Shown here piece after piece: positions 12,567 through 23,954 of a stretch of DNA of 64,000 bases. The translations under genes and the position numbers were made by a program. This DNA comes from Heterobilharzia americana (lineage: Eukaryota; Platyhelminthes; Trematoda; Strigeidida; Schistosomatidae): positions 52,671,491 through 52,735,490 of the forward strand of contig OX104130.1 in assembly GCA_944470555.2 (NCBI GenBank). The letters are read 5' to 3'. Positions within the stretch are counted from its first letter, which is position 1, and each line of letters opens with the position of its first letter. The notes under the pieces are model-generated. The model searched no databases. It was not told the DNA's origin and saw nothing but the letters and a program-made list of their open reading frames with translations.

Positions 12567-13043
12567 TTAGAATTTTGATATCGCCAACTGGGGTTTGGTC
12601 TTGTCCAGTGTTGATTGAAGTTGTCTGTAGAATTCCTCCTCTTTCTTTTGCTCTGCATTATTTGTATGTGCGTAGAGTAGCACTGTACGATTGTGACTTT
12701 CCTTCCTTCTGAGTTCAATCCATTTTGCTGTGATGATCGTGATCCTGGAGGAGATTGGTTCCCACTGCATGAGGGAGAGCCTTCGATACTCTTGGGAGGG
12801 GGACATCATGATCGCCACTCGAAAACTCAGTGTGCTCGTGGTTGTCCTGTGGGTGACAGTGTCGGAGTAGATTATTGATTCTCCAGTTGACAGTTTGGAG
12901 AGTCCACTCCCATTCCATCTGCTTTCGCAAATTACAAGCACTTCAATGTGATACCTTCTCATCTCGTTTGCAATCTGGGCTGCCTTGCTGGGTTCAAACA
13001 TGGTGCGGACATTCCATGTCCCCACGTTTACTTTCACTTTCAT
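12567..13043 (-). pseudogene. Endonuclease domain remnant of element A1
   Basis: An open stretch of 158 codons starting MKVKVNVGTWNVRTMFEPSK, then IEVLVICESRWNGSG. These are motifs I and II of the exonuclease-endonuclease-phosphatase fold used by non-LTR elements to nick target DNA (Asn and Glu visible). The region frameshifts after about residue 70. A second frame at 12194-12718 carries later parts (GDMHTKLEEDNTGRE and RATWISPDGHTKNQTDFI, the latter matching the usual SPDG...IDHI block with Phe replacing the His). Catalytic function is lost because the domain is split between frames. Confidence 0.75.
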
Positions 13044-13290
13044 CGAGAGAGAGAAGACACATCGGCCTGGTCAATTGGCTTCCAGAAGGCAGGCTTTCAC
13101 CAACTGGCATCATTTCGCCTCTCCGATTCCAGCGAGGAATAAGTTTTTTTTGATATTTCGTTTGTGCTTTGAAGTTTGTTTAGCGGTTAGATTTGTTGTA
13201 GGGGGTAGGGTTGTTAGCCCTATGCCCAACCTTCCCTGTTCACCCGGGCTTAGGACGGCTAGTAACTAGTGAACTAGTTAACCAGCTGTT

Positions 13291-13402
13291 TCGTCCTAGT
13301 ATGGGACTCCTTAGCAGTACGCACCCACGACCCGGCTAGGGGTCGAACTGACGACCTTCAGGTTTCACGGTGAACGCGTTAACCACTCAGCCACTGATTG
13401 GT
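13291..13402 (-). repeat. tRNA-like head joined to the 5' end of element A1 (family D SINE head)
   Basis: The minus strand reads a tRNA-like block with A box TGGCTGAGTGG and B-box-like CAGTTCGACCCC, then GGGTCGTGGGTGCGTACTGC and a 'cccatactaggacgaaacagctg' segment that runs directly into the 5' end of A1. The same tRNA-plus-CAGCTG block heads family D SINEs (14.2, 38.3, 42.6 and 51.7-52.0 kb), where a different tail follows. This is either a SINE immediately adjacent to A1 or a shared 5' promoter module. Confidence 0.6.
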
Positions 13403-14204
13403 AACCAGTGGGTAATAGATGTAGCTGATTAGTGCTTAGTTCTCAGCGGTGAACAAAGTCTATCGGTCAAGTTCTGCAGTGAGGTGAATAAGCTGAGTGA
13501 TTTGACACTAGGGTACATTGTTTCTTCATAATCAATATTGAAAGTCAGTGGATAGTAAGCCATATCGTAGGCAAGCGCATCTACAGCTATGATTAATTTG
13601 GTGTTCCCTTAATGACTTTAGCGCGTATTGATCAAGGTTGAAGTCAGAGACTTTATCAGTAAGTTAGTCAGACTGACCGACTGAAATTATTGGCATTGCT
13701 TTACATTCAACTACCCTCTTGTTGAAATAGCCTATAGTATCGATGGTTTGCAAGTGCAACACATAAATAGTACCCACATGGTTGTTATCAAGCAAATAAA
13801 CAGCAGATTGGTATGTTAAGAGTGACTTTAAAGACTAGCCTAGCAACTGTTGAGAAACTGCTTTTCTAACTAACATTCCGACGTCTGATTGGTTGCTAGC
13901 GTGACCAATCTATGTTTATCACGCCTACGTAGAGTGAATAAATACATTAGGATTTTGGTGTTCAAAGTTTCAGTTCACTAGTGTTGGCATAATATAATGA
14001 ATAAACAATAAAACTTAAACAAAACAAAAATTTAAATAAAAAGGATAGGTATCCCTTCCAGTTACAAGGTTAATTCGTAAAATTATCAATCTACTTGCTA
14101 ACACCATGCTGTTTAGCGTTCTCAATTCTTGTTGAACTTGAATTTTCTACTGTCAAAATAAGGCTTATTAGGAATCTCTATACAATTTGGATGTTTGTGT
14201 GGAT

Positions 14205-14385
14205 TTATTGATTTCAGGTTCATATTCATCATGGACTGACGTTAGATGGAGGAACATTAGAAAATTGGGATCACTTGATAGCTGTTTCATCTTAGTATGA
14301 GGCTGTTCAGTAGTGCATACCTTGGACATTCGGGTTCCGTGGCCAGCATGCTTTTGTTGAGTCACTGGCTCGGAATCCTGTGGTT
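14205..14385 (-). repeat. Family D SINE copy, degenerate
   Basis: The minus-strand copy contains the tail landmarks (TCCTCCATCTAACGTCAGTCC-like, AGCTATCAAGTGATCCC) and a decayed tRNA-like head ending near 14385. It is related to the better copies at 51.7-52.0 kb. Intron 1. Confidence 0.5.
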
Positions 14386-16879
14386 GATATTTCTAACTTC
14401 TGTCAGTTCACTATATAGCATGACCTTCATCCGATTCCATCATTGAGTAACTGTCCTCATGTTCAAATTGGTTTACCCGACCGGTTACGACTTTTCACTG
14501 TAACTTCAAGAGGTGATTCTGCATACCTTCCTTGGTGGTAAATTTATGGCAGAACTGTAGCGTTACTTAATACTCACACCAATATGTAGAAAAGGGGATA
14601 AAGGAGATAGACCAGATCAATAAATTTGCTGTTCTTTACCAGCCAGTCAATGCAGTTCCGTCTACAGCGACGTTTGTATGATGTCGTATAAGGTGTTGGC
14701 AGTTATTACTATCATTATGATGACTATCACAAATGTCATTATTGCCACCATTCATTCCTGAAGTAGGTTTAGAAGAAGGGTATACAGAAAGAATAACTTA
14801 TGTATTATACACAGGTGACCGTCTGCTAATAATTTTTCTTTCATTTCCTCGTATTTTGTAGCGTAGAAACGTTTGGTTTCAATTTTTACTCTCTGATAAC
14901 CTGCATAGGTGTTCACTAGTAATCCGTGTATCTTCATTTGACTCAACCTACCTGCGCTAGTACAAGTTCCTAATGAATATTAGACATGGTTGCGTGATAA
15001 AAGTCGATAAGACAGATCAATAGACAAATTTCCAAGAGGGCAATTGTGTATGAACCTATGATTACCGATAGGATTCTCAGAAATGTCTCAGGATGAGTTT
15101 TTAACAGATTCACTTTAACATGTTGAACTGTTTGACCTCTAGTGGCACATGGGGTTCTACGCCGGGCTACTCATTATATTTTCCTGCTGGATAAAGCTTT
15201 GGCACTTTAAATAACGGGTACTGGGCTCGAGTTTCAGTGAAAAGAACATCATTTACTGAGATGGAGGTACTTCCAGCTGCATGAGTCGCGAATACTGCAA
15301 AACGTGTGTTCTAGATTTCACTGCTAACCAACACGTAAACCACAATTTCACTTTAAATCGAATCACATTCCCCTAATCAGCTTGATACGACGCTTTTATA
15401 ACGACGGATTTAAAACAATTGATTCCCTTTAGAAACTTCGACAAAACAATAAGAAGACGTTATGCATTTGTGGGGTGGGGGATTACCAATTAATTGCACT
15501 ACGGTGTCTTTGCAGTGTTATGGATGAAGGACCGACTTCTTTACCACAGGAGTAAAACCTTGGCATTGAGACAGAATATAGTTCCATATCAGCCTCGTTC
15601 ATTTAAAATACCTCTCAGTGATATAGTATTCTTTACTGAATGACCTTTTGAGCCCAAATTATTGCTCATAACCATATTGAAGTGACCATACAACTTCCGA
15701 TATCTAGTTCTGATAATTTTATCAACTCATATTTTTATAATTTTCAGTGGCAGTAGGTTTCTTCACGTTTTCGGACTAGGTGTTGTATTATTTAGTTTAC
15801 ATGTAGCTGTAATTGATTTGACGATGGAAATTTCAGTAATCAGTCTTCATCTTCATGTGGCAATAGTGATTTTTAGTATGCTTGCCTAATTTCAACCTAT
15901 TGTACGATTTTGTTTCAGCATACGTGCTGTAATAACTGACTTTGTGTTATTAGGTTATCAAAGTTTGTGGAGTCTTAAAATTCTTAATTCTCCTAAGTTA
16001 ATATAATTCAATAACCTGACTAATTGCAGTTGCTTGGTTCACCATATGTAGTGGATTCCACAGTTATTACGTAGATCAAATCGCTTTGTCTATTTGTGTC
16101 GATAAGATCCTTCAGCGGATAAAGTATAGATTCGAATACCACCTCAAACCTAGCCTTGTTGGGAATTATGCATGAAGTTTCTGTTGTTTCTTCCTCATGT
16201 GATTAATGAACAGAAGCTTTGGGTAGCTAATATCTCTTTTATAATGATTATTCACAATCCTATTACTGCTTACTTTTATAACATGTTCCTATGGATTTTC
16301 TAATAAACCTTGTATAGGTACAATGTTGCCATAATGCCATAATGATTTCCAGTCTCAGACTCTTTTATTCAATATTGAACTATCTAGATGTATTACTTTA
16401 AAACTTTATTATGTGTCATATCAGGTGGACAAATTTAATACACATTAATCGGATTTCTTTCAAAATATCTGCTAAAAAGCAGTGAAAAGAAGTCATGAAA
16501 AGGTGCTCAGAGATTTTTTGCAAACATACACTGTTATAAAAGTATAAGCATTGCAGTAATCATCTTCACCAAATTTTTTCACACTTGATTTTAAACTCCA
16601 AAAAATATGTCGTTTCATAGTAGCTTGTTATATGTATTGTTAAAAGCTAGTTCGAACAAGAAATCTCTAATCCTCTGATTGACTTCCACAAAAAAAGTCA
16701 GTTATAATTCTGAAGACTAATGCATTTTATAGTGATCCCATTCCTGGCGTTAGAACAGCTTTCAGAAATTCAGTTTTCATTAACTAATACTTCAATCTTA
16801 AAATGTATATCGTATTAACTAGTAATAATGATTTCATTATGGTATTACTGTGCAGTAGTTAAAATAAGCTCATTTTCTC

Positions 16880-17300
16880 GCACGAGTTGGCATTCGGTGA
16901 GTAAACCATGTAACTAAGCTCTGACCAAAGTTTATCGCTCATGTTTTGCAATATGACCTCATGATCACAAATAAGCATTGCTAATGAGTGCCAACAAGCA
17001 AAAAATAGGTCTAGGGTTTCTTGCCGACTGACTGCCACCGTCTAATATCAAAATACAGTTCACCGACGTTCCATGTCATTCCACTTCATGACCTGACCTA
17101 TATTTTTTGATTAGTGATAGGTATTATGTACTGGACAGCTAAACCGATTTCCCCCTCGTGACCAACTCGTGTACCTAATCAAATCCTACAGAGGGTCAAC
17201 CGAGGCCAAAAACTAATAAACTGAAGTTCAGAAGTTCCTACCGACTGACTCACTCATCTAACACCAAGAACTTATTTTTTTGTACTAAACTACATCATCG
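16880..17300 (-). repeat. Dispersed repeat family E, two adjacent partial copies
   Basis: The minus strand shows GGTGGCAGTCAGTCGGCAAG then CTAGACCTA and TTGTTGGCACTCATTAGC (about 16.97-17.05 kb), matching the order in the 9.15-9.56 kb copy. A second, more decayed copy with 'gatgagtgagtcagtcggtag' occupies about 17.14-17.27 kb in the same orientation. Non-coding. Confidence 0.5.
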
Positions 17301-17898
17301 TCGATGCTAAAAAGACGTTTTGGACTGAAACTATATACTGTTGTACTGGAACATAGCTTGAAACAAACGTTAAACTCGACGTCTGATAAAATCAACTTCA
17401 CAATGTAGACACTGACACCCACAGACTAAATTTTTACACACATATATAAGTCTTGTGGAGATGTATTCAAGCATGAAATACGTTTCCTTGAAAATATGAC
17501 CTGAGAATATCCAATTTATACAGCTTCGAATACTTCTCATTGCTTCCTTGAAAACTACAAAACGTGATTCTTGAAATTCTGATTACAATCGACCTGTTCA
17601 CTCTAGACAATACTGGCTACCTAAAATCTTTGAGATACATTTGTGGCATTTGTAAGTTTTTGTCCATAGCAACGTAGTCTAAGTGCTATACAGACTCAAA
17701 AACAACAGACTTAAACTGATGCAGCTCGTCCAGTTACACTGGTGAAATTATCAAATGTTGGTTCATTGCTGTTAATAGTCTGAAAATGTTCATATTCATC
17801 ATTCCGATCGTTCACAAATAGATAATTATTCTTTTCCTGAATTTTTTAATCATTACACCTGTTTTTTCTAATTTGTTTTCGTCTATCACCATTTCAAG

Positions 17899-18632
17899 GT
17901 GAACCATTATTTCCAGGAGAAGATGCATCCGATCAGTTGGCTTGTATCATGGAGATTTTGGGCATGCCACCAATTCAAATGATTAAGAAAGGCAGTCAAA
18001 GTCATCATTATTTCAATAATAATGCTCAACCTCTCTATATGATTGAACAACAACATCATATCTATGGAAATCAGCATGTAGATAAATTACAAGAAGCTAT
18101 AACCAACTTGAATAAGTCACTGAATTCGTCTTCAAGTAAACATAAACGTGCTAATAGCAGTAAGCGTCAAAAAATTAGAAAGTCACCCGGTTCCTTGGAT
18201 CTCGTCGATGCATTAACAAGTTCTAAGAATTCTTCTGTCTGTTTACCATTAGGTGAAACATCAAGTACTGGACATAAAATTCCACAACCATTAGATCCGG
18301 ATATGATTGACTTTTTGAAAGGTTGTTTAACATGGAATCCAGATGAAAGAATGAATCCAATTGAAGCACTTGAACATCCATGGATTAAAAAAATGTCATT
18401 ACAAACTCCATCAGGTCTAGAAAGAACAAACACTTTTCTAGCAAATTACAATGCCTATAACAATTCAGATCCATGTCATACTAGCAACAAAACAAATTAC
18501 AACAGTTATTCGAATGGGACAAGTAAACAAGTTTCTGACAAAGATTTTGTTGCCAATATTCTAGGTGTGCGTATGCGTAAACACGATGCAAATTCTCTAC
18601 GCGTCTCTCGCAAATCTGAAGTTCCAAGTATA
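17899..18632 (+). CDS. DYRK2: DYRK2-like kinase, exon b (C-lobe end and linker)
   Basis: Coding exon spliced in phase to 1116. It reads GEPLFPGEDASDQLACIMEI then LGMPP (kinase subdomain X area), a long insert rich in Asn, His, Lys and Ser (about residues 30-95 of the exon) including the basic run KHKRANSSKRQKIRKSPGS, then IDFLKGCLTWNPDERMNPIE and ALEHPWI (subdomain XI with its conserved Arg, and the end of the catalytic domain). In fly and human DYRK2 the stretch between LGMP and the FLDFLKxCLxWxP block is better conserved and ends in a KLRGPP...AL block; here KIRKSPGSLDLVDAL probably corresponds, so the insert is lineage-specific. The exon ends at 18632 (codon ATA), directly before GTGAGT, phase 0. 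Without splicing, translation would run 7 codons further to a stop at 18654-18656. Confidence 0.88.
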
Positions 18633-19449
18633 GTGAGTTCTACCGTTCTTTATTAAACCTTTTTGGCTCACTGTGTGTGTTACGTATATAGACTTCTACT
18701 CTCGATGACCTTTTTCAGTTGATTACATACAATCATAATGTCACACCCTAGCTTCTACCCTGCAGGACATCCAGGATATCTCTCGGTACCATACTATTCA
18801 AAACTTAAACACTTCACTAAAATGAATATAATCTGTTATCACTTGTAATAAATTTGTTGTTTGATTTCAAAGTAGTATTTATCATCCACCGACATCAGTT
18901 GGCGAACGAACTGCGGTGTTAGTAACATACTAAATACAAGCTGAGTCATACAGTATCTTAAATCATTTAGCATAAAATTTTTCAGTTTTTACATCAAAGC
19001 CAAGTTTTTTAGATATTAAGATATACTCCTGGGACCTTTGTGGGGTACTACCACGAAGTCATATCCCCAAGAATATCCTAAAACAAAGACGCAGATTTTG
19101 AATTTATAGAAATCACTTGTTGAGGATAAGAACGGTTTGATCTTCTCTAAGCTTTGATATTTCATTCTGAACTTTGCGTCATCATGTTTGATGACATCTC
19201 CAGCACTTCCTCTTAAAGTCTACTAATTTGTTTACCGATTACTAACTTACCTGATGAAATTATCTGTCAAGAAAGCTAGTCCGTATTCATTATAAAATTT
19301 ATATGAAATCGATCCAGTATAAGCACCTTACTAGTTGGTAATAAATATCATCTATTGTACAACTGCCATCCGACATATGTCGAATTCACTTCAATATTAG
19401 TAACTCAATTGCTCGTAATTATGTCGTAATTGTTTCTGTGTCTTCTTAG
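18633..19449 (+). other. Intron 2 / alternative terminal region of the DYRK2-like gene
   Basis: Donor ATA|GTGAGT at 18632/18633 and acceptor TGTCTTCTTAG at 19439-19449. Both neighbouring exons are in phase 0. If the donor is skipped, a stop follows at 18654-18656 (tail VSSTVLY) and an AATAAA lies at 18847-18852, so the intron could also serve as a short-isoform 3' UTR. Splicing is inferred from the signals and the frame match; no transcript data are available here. No other features were seen. Confidence 0.65.
18847..18852 (+). promoter_or_regulatory. Candidate poly(A) signal for the short isoform
   Basis: AATAAA lies 191 nt after the read-through stop at 18656 and inside intron 2. It would end a transcript that does not use the 18633 donor. 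Such hexamers are common in AT-rich DNA, so confidence is low. Confidence 0.3.
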
Positions 19450-20100
19450 ATGTCTGATGATCCAATGAAACTGAATCAATCTCGCCGTCGATATTCCTAT
19501 GACCACAGTAACAACAGACTCTCTGATCTATTTGAAAGGGCAATGAGGTGTACTTCGAATCCAAAATCTCCAGATCGACACAGATATCACAAGTCAGAAA
19601 TTTATTACAATACAAGACAATATCGAAGTTTCTTGAATAACAATGATTACAATAACAACAATCAGGATGACAATAATGATAATAATGATAACAGTAGTAG
19701 TTTGAACGATGAGAATTACGAACAAAGTGTCTCTCCTAGTGGTGATATTGTTAAGCTTCGTCGTCGCCGTAATCGTCGTCATACTCATCGTCAAAACAAT
19801 GTTAACCAATGTGATAACTATGAACAACAAGAGAATGCTCATCCTGATTCAAACCACAGTTTAGTCAATGATGAAAATATCATCAGTATTTGTGAAACAC
19901 CCCTTGAAACAATGATAGACAATCATATATCAGTTACAGAGGACAATGAAGTCAGTATCAGCGATGTAGAAAATAATTGCAGAAATTCAGGTTACTATGA
20001 AAACGCTAATGGTCATAATGGTAATCCTACAATAATACTGTTCAATGAAGACAAAGTTGTCCGAGTTCCACACGTAACAGCAGGAGAACACGATATCTAA
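19450..20100 (+). CDS. DYRK2: DYRK2-like kinase, last exon (low-complexity C-terminus)
   Basis: A 216-codon open frame starting at the acceptor (MSDDPMKLNQSRRRYSYDHS) and ending at TAA 20098-20100. Joined to exon b it continues ...EVPSI-MSDDPMK... in frame. It holds an Asn/Asp-rich run (about residues 60-82), a basic cluster KLRRRRNRRHTHRQ (about 98-111) that could act as a nuclear localisation signal, and an acidic tail with VTEDNEVSISDVEN. No catalytic domain is expected here: in DYRKs the C-tail is variable and regulatory. The long open frame in AT-rich DNA, the well-placed acceptor and the phase match support it as the normal last exon. An alternative is a separate small gene starting at its own ATG. 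Confidence 0.7.
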   Translation: MSDDPMKLNQSRRRYSYDHSNNRLSDLFERAMRCTSNPKSPDRHRYHKSEIYYNTRQYRSFLNNNDYNNNNQDDNNDNNDNSSSLNDENYEQSVSPSGDIVKLRRRRNRRHTHRQNNVNQCDNYEQQENAHPDSNHSLVNDENIISICETPLETMIDNHISVTEDNEVSISDVENNCRNSGYYENANGHNGNPTIILFNEDKVVRVPHVTAGEHDI

Positions 20101-20103
20101 ACT

Positions 20104-20129
20104 GAATATATATATATATATATATATAT
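20104..20129. repeat. (AT)n microsatellite in the 3' UTR
   Basis: About 12 AT units starting 4 nt after the kinase stop codon. It is presumably transcribed in the 3' UTR. Confidence 0.9.
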
Positions 20130-20229
20130 GATCAGTTTCAGCACATTCAGTGTTTATTTTCTTGCTATGTAACTATTTTTCAAAATCAAACAAAACCTGT
20201 AAACGATAAACAGAGGGAACTTTCGTAAA

Positions 20230-20235
20230 AATAAA
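20230..20235 (+). promoter_or_regulatory. Candidate poly(A) signal of the DYRK2-like gene
   Basis: AATAAA 130 nt after the stop at 20100. A second one is at 20624-20629. Either could define the 3' end; which one is used cannot be decided from sequence. Confidence 0.4.
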
Positions 20236-21929
20236 CACACGCTCACACTTATACTTACATATTTTCTATGTTCTCAAAAATAATTGTGGCTTAAATTGAC
20301 TGATTACAACCTATTTTTTATTTTATTTGCCTAAATCCTTTCGATCTGACAATTATTTTATCCATAAGTCTTGAAGTTTTATCATTATAAGGATTAATTT
20401 CACATGATGTCAACCTCAGCTCTACTTTAAGAATACATACACGCAACAGCATATCCCATTTACAAAGTGGAGTTAAAAGGTAAATCCATAAGATCCTCTC
20501 TCTCTCTCTCCCTCTCTTTTCATATTATCCTCCTTCCCATGTCTCCTTCATGTACACCAACCACTGGCTTATTCACCTTGCGTCAAGTCTTTCCTAATCA
20601 TGTACAATTCAGTTTAGGTTTGAAATAAATTAGATAATATAAATCTTATTTTCAACTTCTACTTTTTGATATCACCAGATGTGTCACACTTAACTGGCTG
20701 AGTACAAGTTCTTCGAAATGGGTACACAGAGCTTTTAGAATGATGGATATTGGGTTTGATTCACTTTTGGAATAATAATAATAATAATGTGTGTTGATAA
20801 TACAATATTACATAACTGAAGAATTTTATGAATAATTAAGCATGTGCAACATTCTTACCATCTATAATGATTGAGGGCAAATTATCCCCTTGACAGGCTT
20901 TCAATGCTTTGTAGACAAATACTACTAATCATGTTTTCTGTCACTAAGGTAACTAAATAAGTTCACTCATAGAATCAAATTTCTTTTGTTTCAGGTCATT
21001 AACGTGCGTTAACTATACCAGTTGGAGAATTAAAAAATCAGTGAGAATGATGAACATTTCATCTTGGTACTGTCTAAAAATATTTACTAGTGATTCTTCA
21101 TAGAATCAAATGCGTTAACTATGAACTAGTCTCATTTCACATAACTTGCATAAAAATCCTTCGAACAGTCTCAAATGTGATTAAAATTTGCGATTTTAAA
21201 CTGGCGATTAAATTTCCAATGGCAAATGGAAGGTTATAATGGTCAAATATATCCTTTAAGGTGACTGGATCTTTTTCAAGAAGCACAGTTTAGATACATT
21301 ATAAGCAGCATAAAGTTACACCTGTCAGTCACTTAATTAATAAACAATGGTTAAGTGAACCAACTTTACTAATTGAAATAAAAAGGTTTACACTAACACA
21401 CACACACACACACAGAGAACTTTCAGCGTTACTTATCAAAAGAGCGCCTACAAATTCAACGTTTAATTTCTTCCTGATCTATACAACTTATTCTTGTGTT
21501 ATTGACACGTGTGTTCATGAATAGGTGTTAAACTTAAGTTGAGAAATCTTTATGCATGAGTGTAATGATTTGGTACGCAAAAATCTGGACAATCCTTATA
21601 CATAAACTCAGGTTGACACTAGCTAGTCTCACTCATAATTTCAAAAACTCTGTGTTATTAGAGTTGTACATCTAAAGTGAACTTGAAATCAACACTTCTC
21701 ATATCAAAGTATTGGATCAGTTTAAGTTATCACATTTCACAGTAACATGTGACGAAAAAGTAAATTGAAATAGACTGATATCCCAGTAGACTAAAGTGAA
21801 TAGAAGGGAAAAGAATTTTTAAAATCAATGTTAGAGGAAATGTTTGAGCTTTAGAAGAAGTTAAAGAGTGAATATATTAGCTCTTTTGTGAATGATCTTC
21901 CACAATGTCACTAAGTATTTCACAAAGAT
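20236..21929. other. Intergenic, simple repeats only
   Basis: AT-rich DNA downstream of the kinase gene. It holds short microsatellites: (CT)n about 20498-20518, (AAT)n about 20772-20790, (AC)n about 21397-21414. I see no coding or element signal. Confidence 0.6.
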
Positions 21930-23150
21930 ATCCTGGAGTGGTGTGACATCTTGTTCTGACCATTATAAGCCTTCTTTCAATTTAATTCAACTTCGGCTAA
22001 TACTCCATGTCAAGGTAGACGGTGCTTTAGCATGCACAAAAGATGTCTAAGCCACCTCAGTCATTAAAAGTTCACAGTCTCATTGACTAACATGCCCTCC
22101 TTGCCTAATACACTTCGCCTAACATTAACGGTGATTACGCAGTGACTTTACCATACATGAACAGCTCTGAGAAGACACTTGTGTTCAAAACATTGTAATC
22201 TCTCAATATATTATACTTTCAAAGGCCACTTCTCACAGCTATATAACAGCCATATAAATTTATAGTATACTCCTGCTTCAAAAGGTAGTAAAATAGATCG
22301 CCGGCGAATGCCAAACGAATCCCGTGTACTTGTTAAGATTATGTCAGCAACCGATTCGTTCATGCAGATGCAATTTCCCAGGTTAGTGAAGTGATCAGTG
22401 GGTTCCCCCGCTTCACTCCCCATCTTTAAACTGGAACTGGCTTCAAACTAGTCCTGAAGCATCAAACTACGCATGATGGGTGCATAATGCACACTAGGCA
22501 TACTCGAATTTTCGTTGAAGCAATTCAGAAGACTTAGTTTCGTCAGCGTCTTTCACTAACTGAACAGTGTCATCTGTGTACTCCAATCCGACTAGATACC
22601 CTTTAGGGAGTTGATCAATCTAGATGGAGTCAGATGTACCAAATGTTATGTCCATTAGCACATCCACAACGATTTTAAACAGTAACTGAGACAGTAAGGA
22701 TCCCTAGTGAACACTATAGGTTGTCTTCAATTCAAATAAAAACTCTCCATAAGCTCTAATATACCTACATGAGTTTGAGTAGAGAGCTTTGATAGGTATA
22801 AGACACTTGCTTATTACTCCCTCCGCAGTCAGAAACCATTACAATACCTCACAGTCGACACAGTCGAATGCCTCATTCAAGTCAAGAGATATGAGGAATG
22901 TCGGCCACCAGTAAGCATGGTTGTGTCCCAAAGCACGTCGGACATTGACAATCCGATCGATGCACCTTCATTCAGATCTGTAACATGCTTTGTTTTTTTC
23001 AGGTTTGGCTGTTCTCGAGCTCCAGTTAGGCGTCAGATAACAGATAACCCAAGGATCTTGGATACAATTTTAGTCAAAACGATTCCCTCACCCTTCTCAC
23101 AAGAAGATTTCTTCCCTTTCTTATAAACTCTGATCAATATTGAAACCGGT
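21930..23150 (-). mobile_element. Family B RTE/SR2-like retroelement copy, heavily mutated
   Basis: Minus-strand translation, with many stops and shifts, follows the order of the family: a VSKIL-type segment near 23.07 kb, LDLNEAFDCVDCEVL (about 22.85-22.89 kb, first RT Asp block), LYSNSCRYIRAYGE (22.76-22.80 kb), WLLYSCEKWPLKV (22211-22260, the VLLYGCETWPLKV block) and LRWLRHLLCMLKHRLP (about 22.02-22.07 kb). No intact ORF remains. It is 5'-truncated, since no endonuclease region was seen. Confidence 0.78.
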
Positions 23151-23549
23151 GGCAGTTAAATAAAACAATTAGAAATAGTGTATGTGTAGGATGACTAATC
23201 GAATTATTGCACTCAACATTCCTGATAAATTTATTCATCGCAATCATGAGTTTCAAATGAGTCATTTATTGTAACGGTTATGCCAGATTTAAGTAATATG
23301 TGAAGTGGCAATATTACAATGAAACATGGAAATCAGTGTTCTATAGCATTTTATTGTTAAAATAAAGCTATATATCTCTCATCTCTATAAGCTTCATACT
23401 TTCACAATTCAGCTAGATGCTTAAGTGCAATTCTCATAGTTTGAATTACCATGCGCATGTGTATACTTTGAATTTAAATTTTTTATATAAAGTTGAATAC
23501 TCAACGAAGGGAAATATTTATTTATGAAATTTTTTATTTGATTTGTAAC

Positions 23550-23640
23550 ACACAGTGATACAGTATTATTCACTGGATAACATTTCGAGCACAAACTATT
23601 TCTCATAATCATATCAGTGTATGATATGATTGTGAGCAGT
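23550..23640. repeat. Dispersed repeat 'acagtattattcact...' family
   Basis: The segment GATACAGTATTATTCACTGG followed by 'ataacatttcgagcac' and 'ctcataatcatatcagtgt' recurs in diverged form at about 15605-15690, 30975-31060 and 49949-50010. The last copy lies next to a Penelope-like fragment, so this may be part of a PLE terminal region. Non-coding. Confidence 0.45.
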
Positions 23641-23954
23641 AATCCCACAAGATATTCTGCAAGGCATAAGCGCTAAAGGAGAACCAATAGTTGTATCATC
23701 TATGAAATGTGATGTACAGAATTAGGGGGGGAAATCGCTGTTTATATACTATTTATATACAGTGCTGAGGTCATGTCAGTAGTAGAACGAATCAACAGTG
23801 ATGGAACTATCGGATAAATATTTGATAGAAATATTCTCCTTCAACTTATCACAACGAAAGTGTTTCTGCTGCTAATCTATAAGCAGTGTTTATGTTGATA
23901 TAAGCAACGGCGATTGTCAAGCAGCGGAAGTGAGGAGTTTTTTCTAGTCTTACA

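Larger units (their letters stand above)
10026..13290 (-). mobile_element. Family A RTE-like non-LTR retroelement, near full length (A1)
   Basis: About 3.26 kb on the minus strand, antisense in intron 1 of the kinase gene. The 5' side (13.29 kb) begins with GTTAACTAGTTCACTAG, also the start of copy A4 at 60838. An apurinic-like endonuclease region follows (12567-13043, GTWNVRTM and ESRWNGSG), then a reverse transcriptase (10558-11660). The 3' end is a (TTA)n tail at about 10026-10044 on the plus strand, as expected for RTE-type target-primed insertion with a microsatellite tail. Copies A2 and A3 end in the same way. Frameshifts and stops make it defective. Clade assignment (RTE-like) rests on motif layout; a tree would be needed to be sure. 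Confidence 0.85.
1117..17898 (+). other. 16.8-kb intron of the DYRK2-like gene
   Basis: Donor is G|GTAAGT at 1116/1117 and acceptor is ATTTCAAG|GT at 17898/17899. The phase matches: a G before the intron plus GT after it gives Gly, and the join reads LAEFITG-EPLFPGED, exactly the contiguous order in DYRK family proteins. No kinase exon is therefore missing inside. The intron has grown by repeat insertion (PLE, RTE-like A1, SINEs, listed separately). Stretches 1117-3715, 3801-5449, 6346-7259, 14386-16879 and 17301-17898 show only AT-rich DNA, short microsatellites or unrecognised old repeats. Confidence 0.85.

Noticed and set aside
10820..13269. Several plus-strand open frames of 60-98 codons
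   Set aside because: They are antisense shadows of the family A endonuclease and RT coding region, which reads on the minus strand.
19594..19842. Minus-strand open frame with Ile/Val/Thr runs
   Set aside because: It is the shadow of the Asn/Asp-rich last exon of the kinase gene (repetitive codons read backwards).
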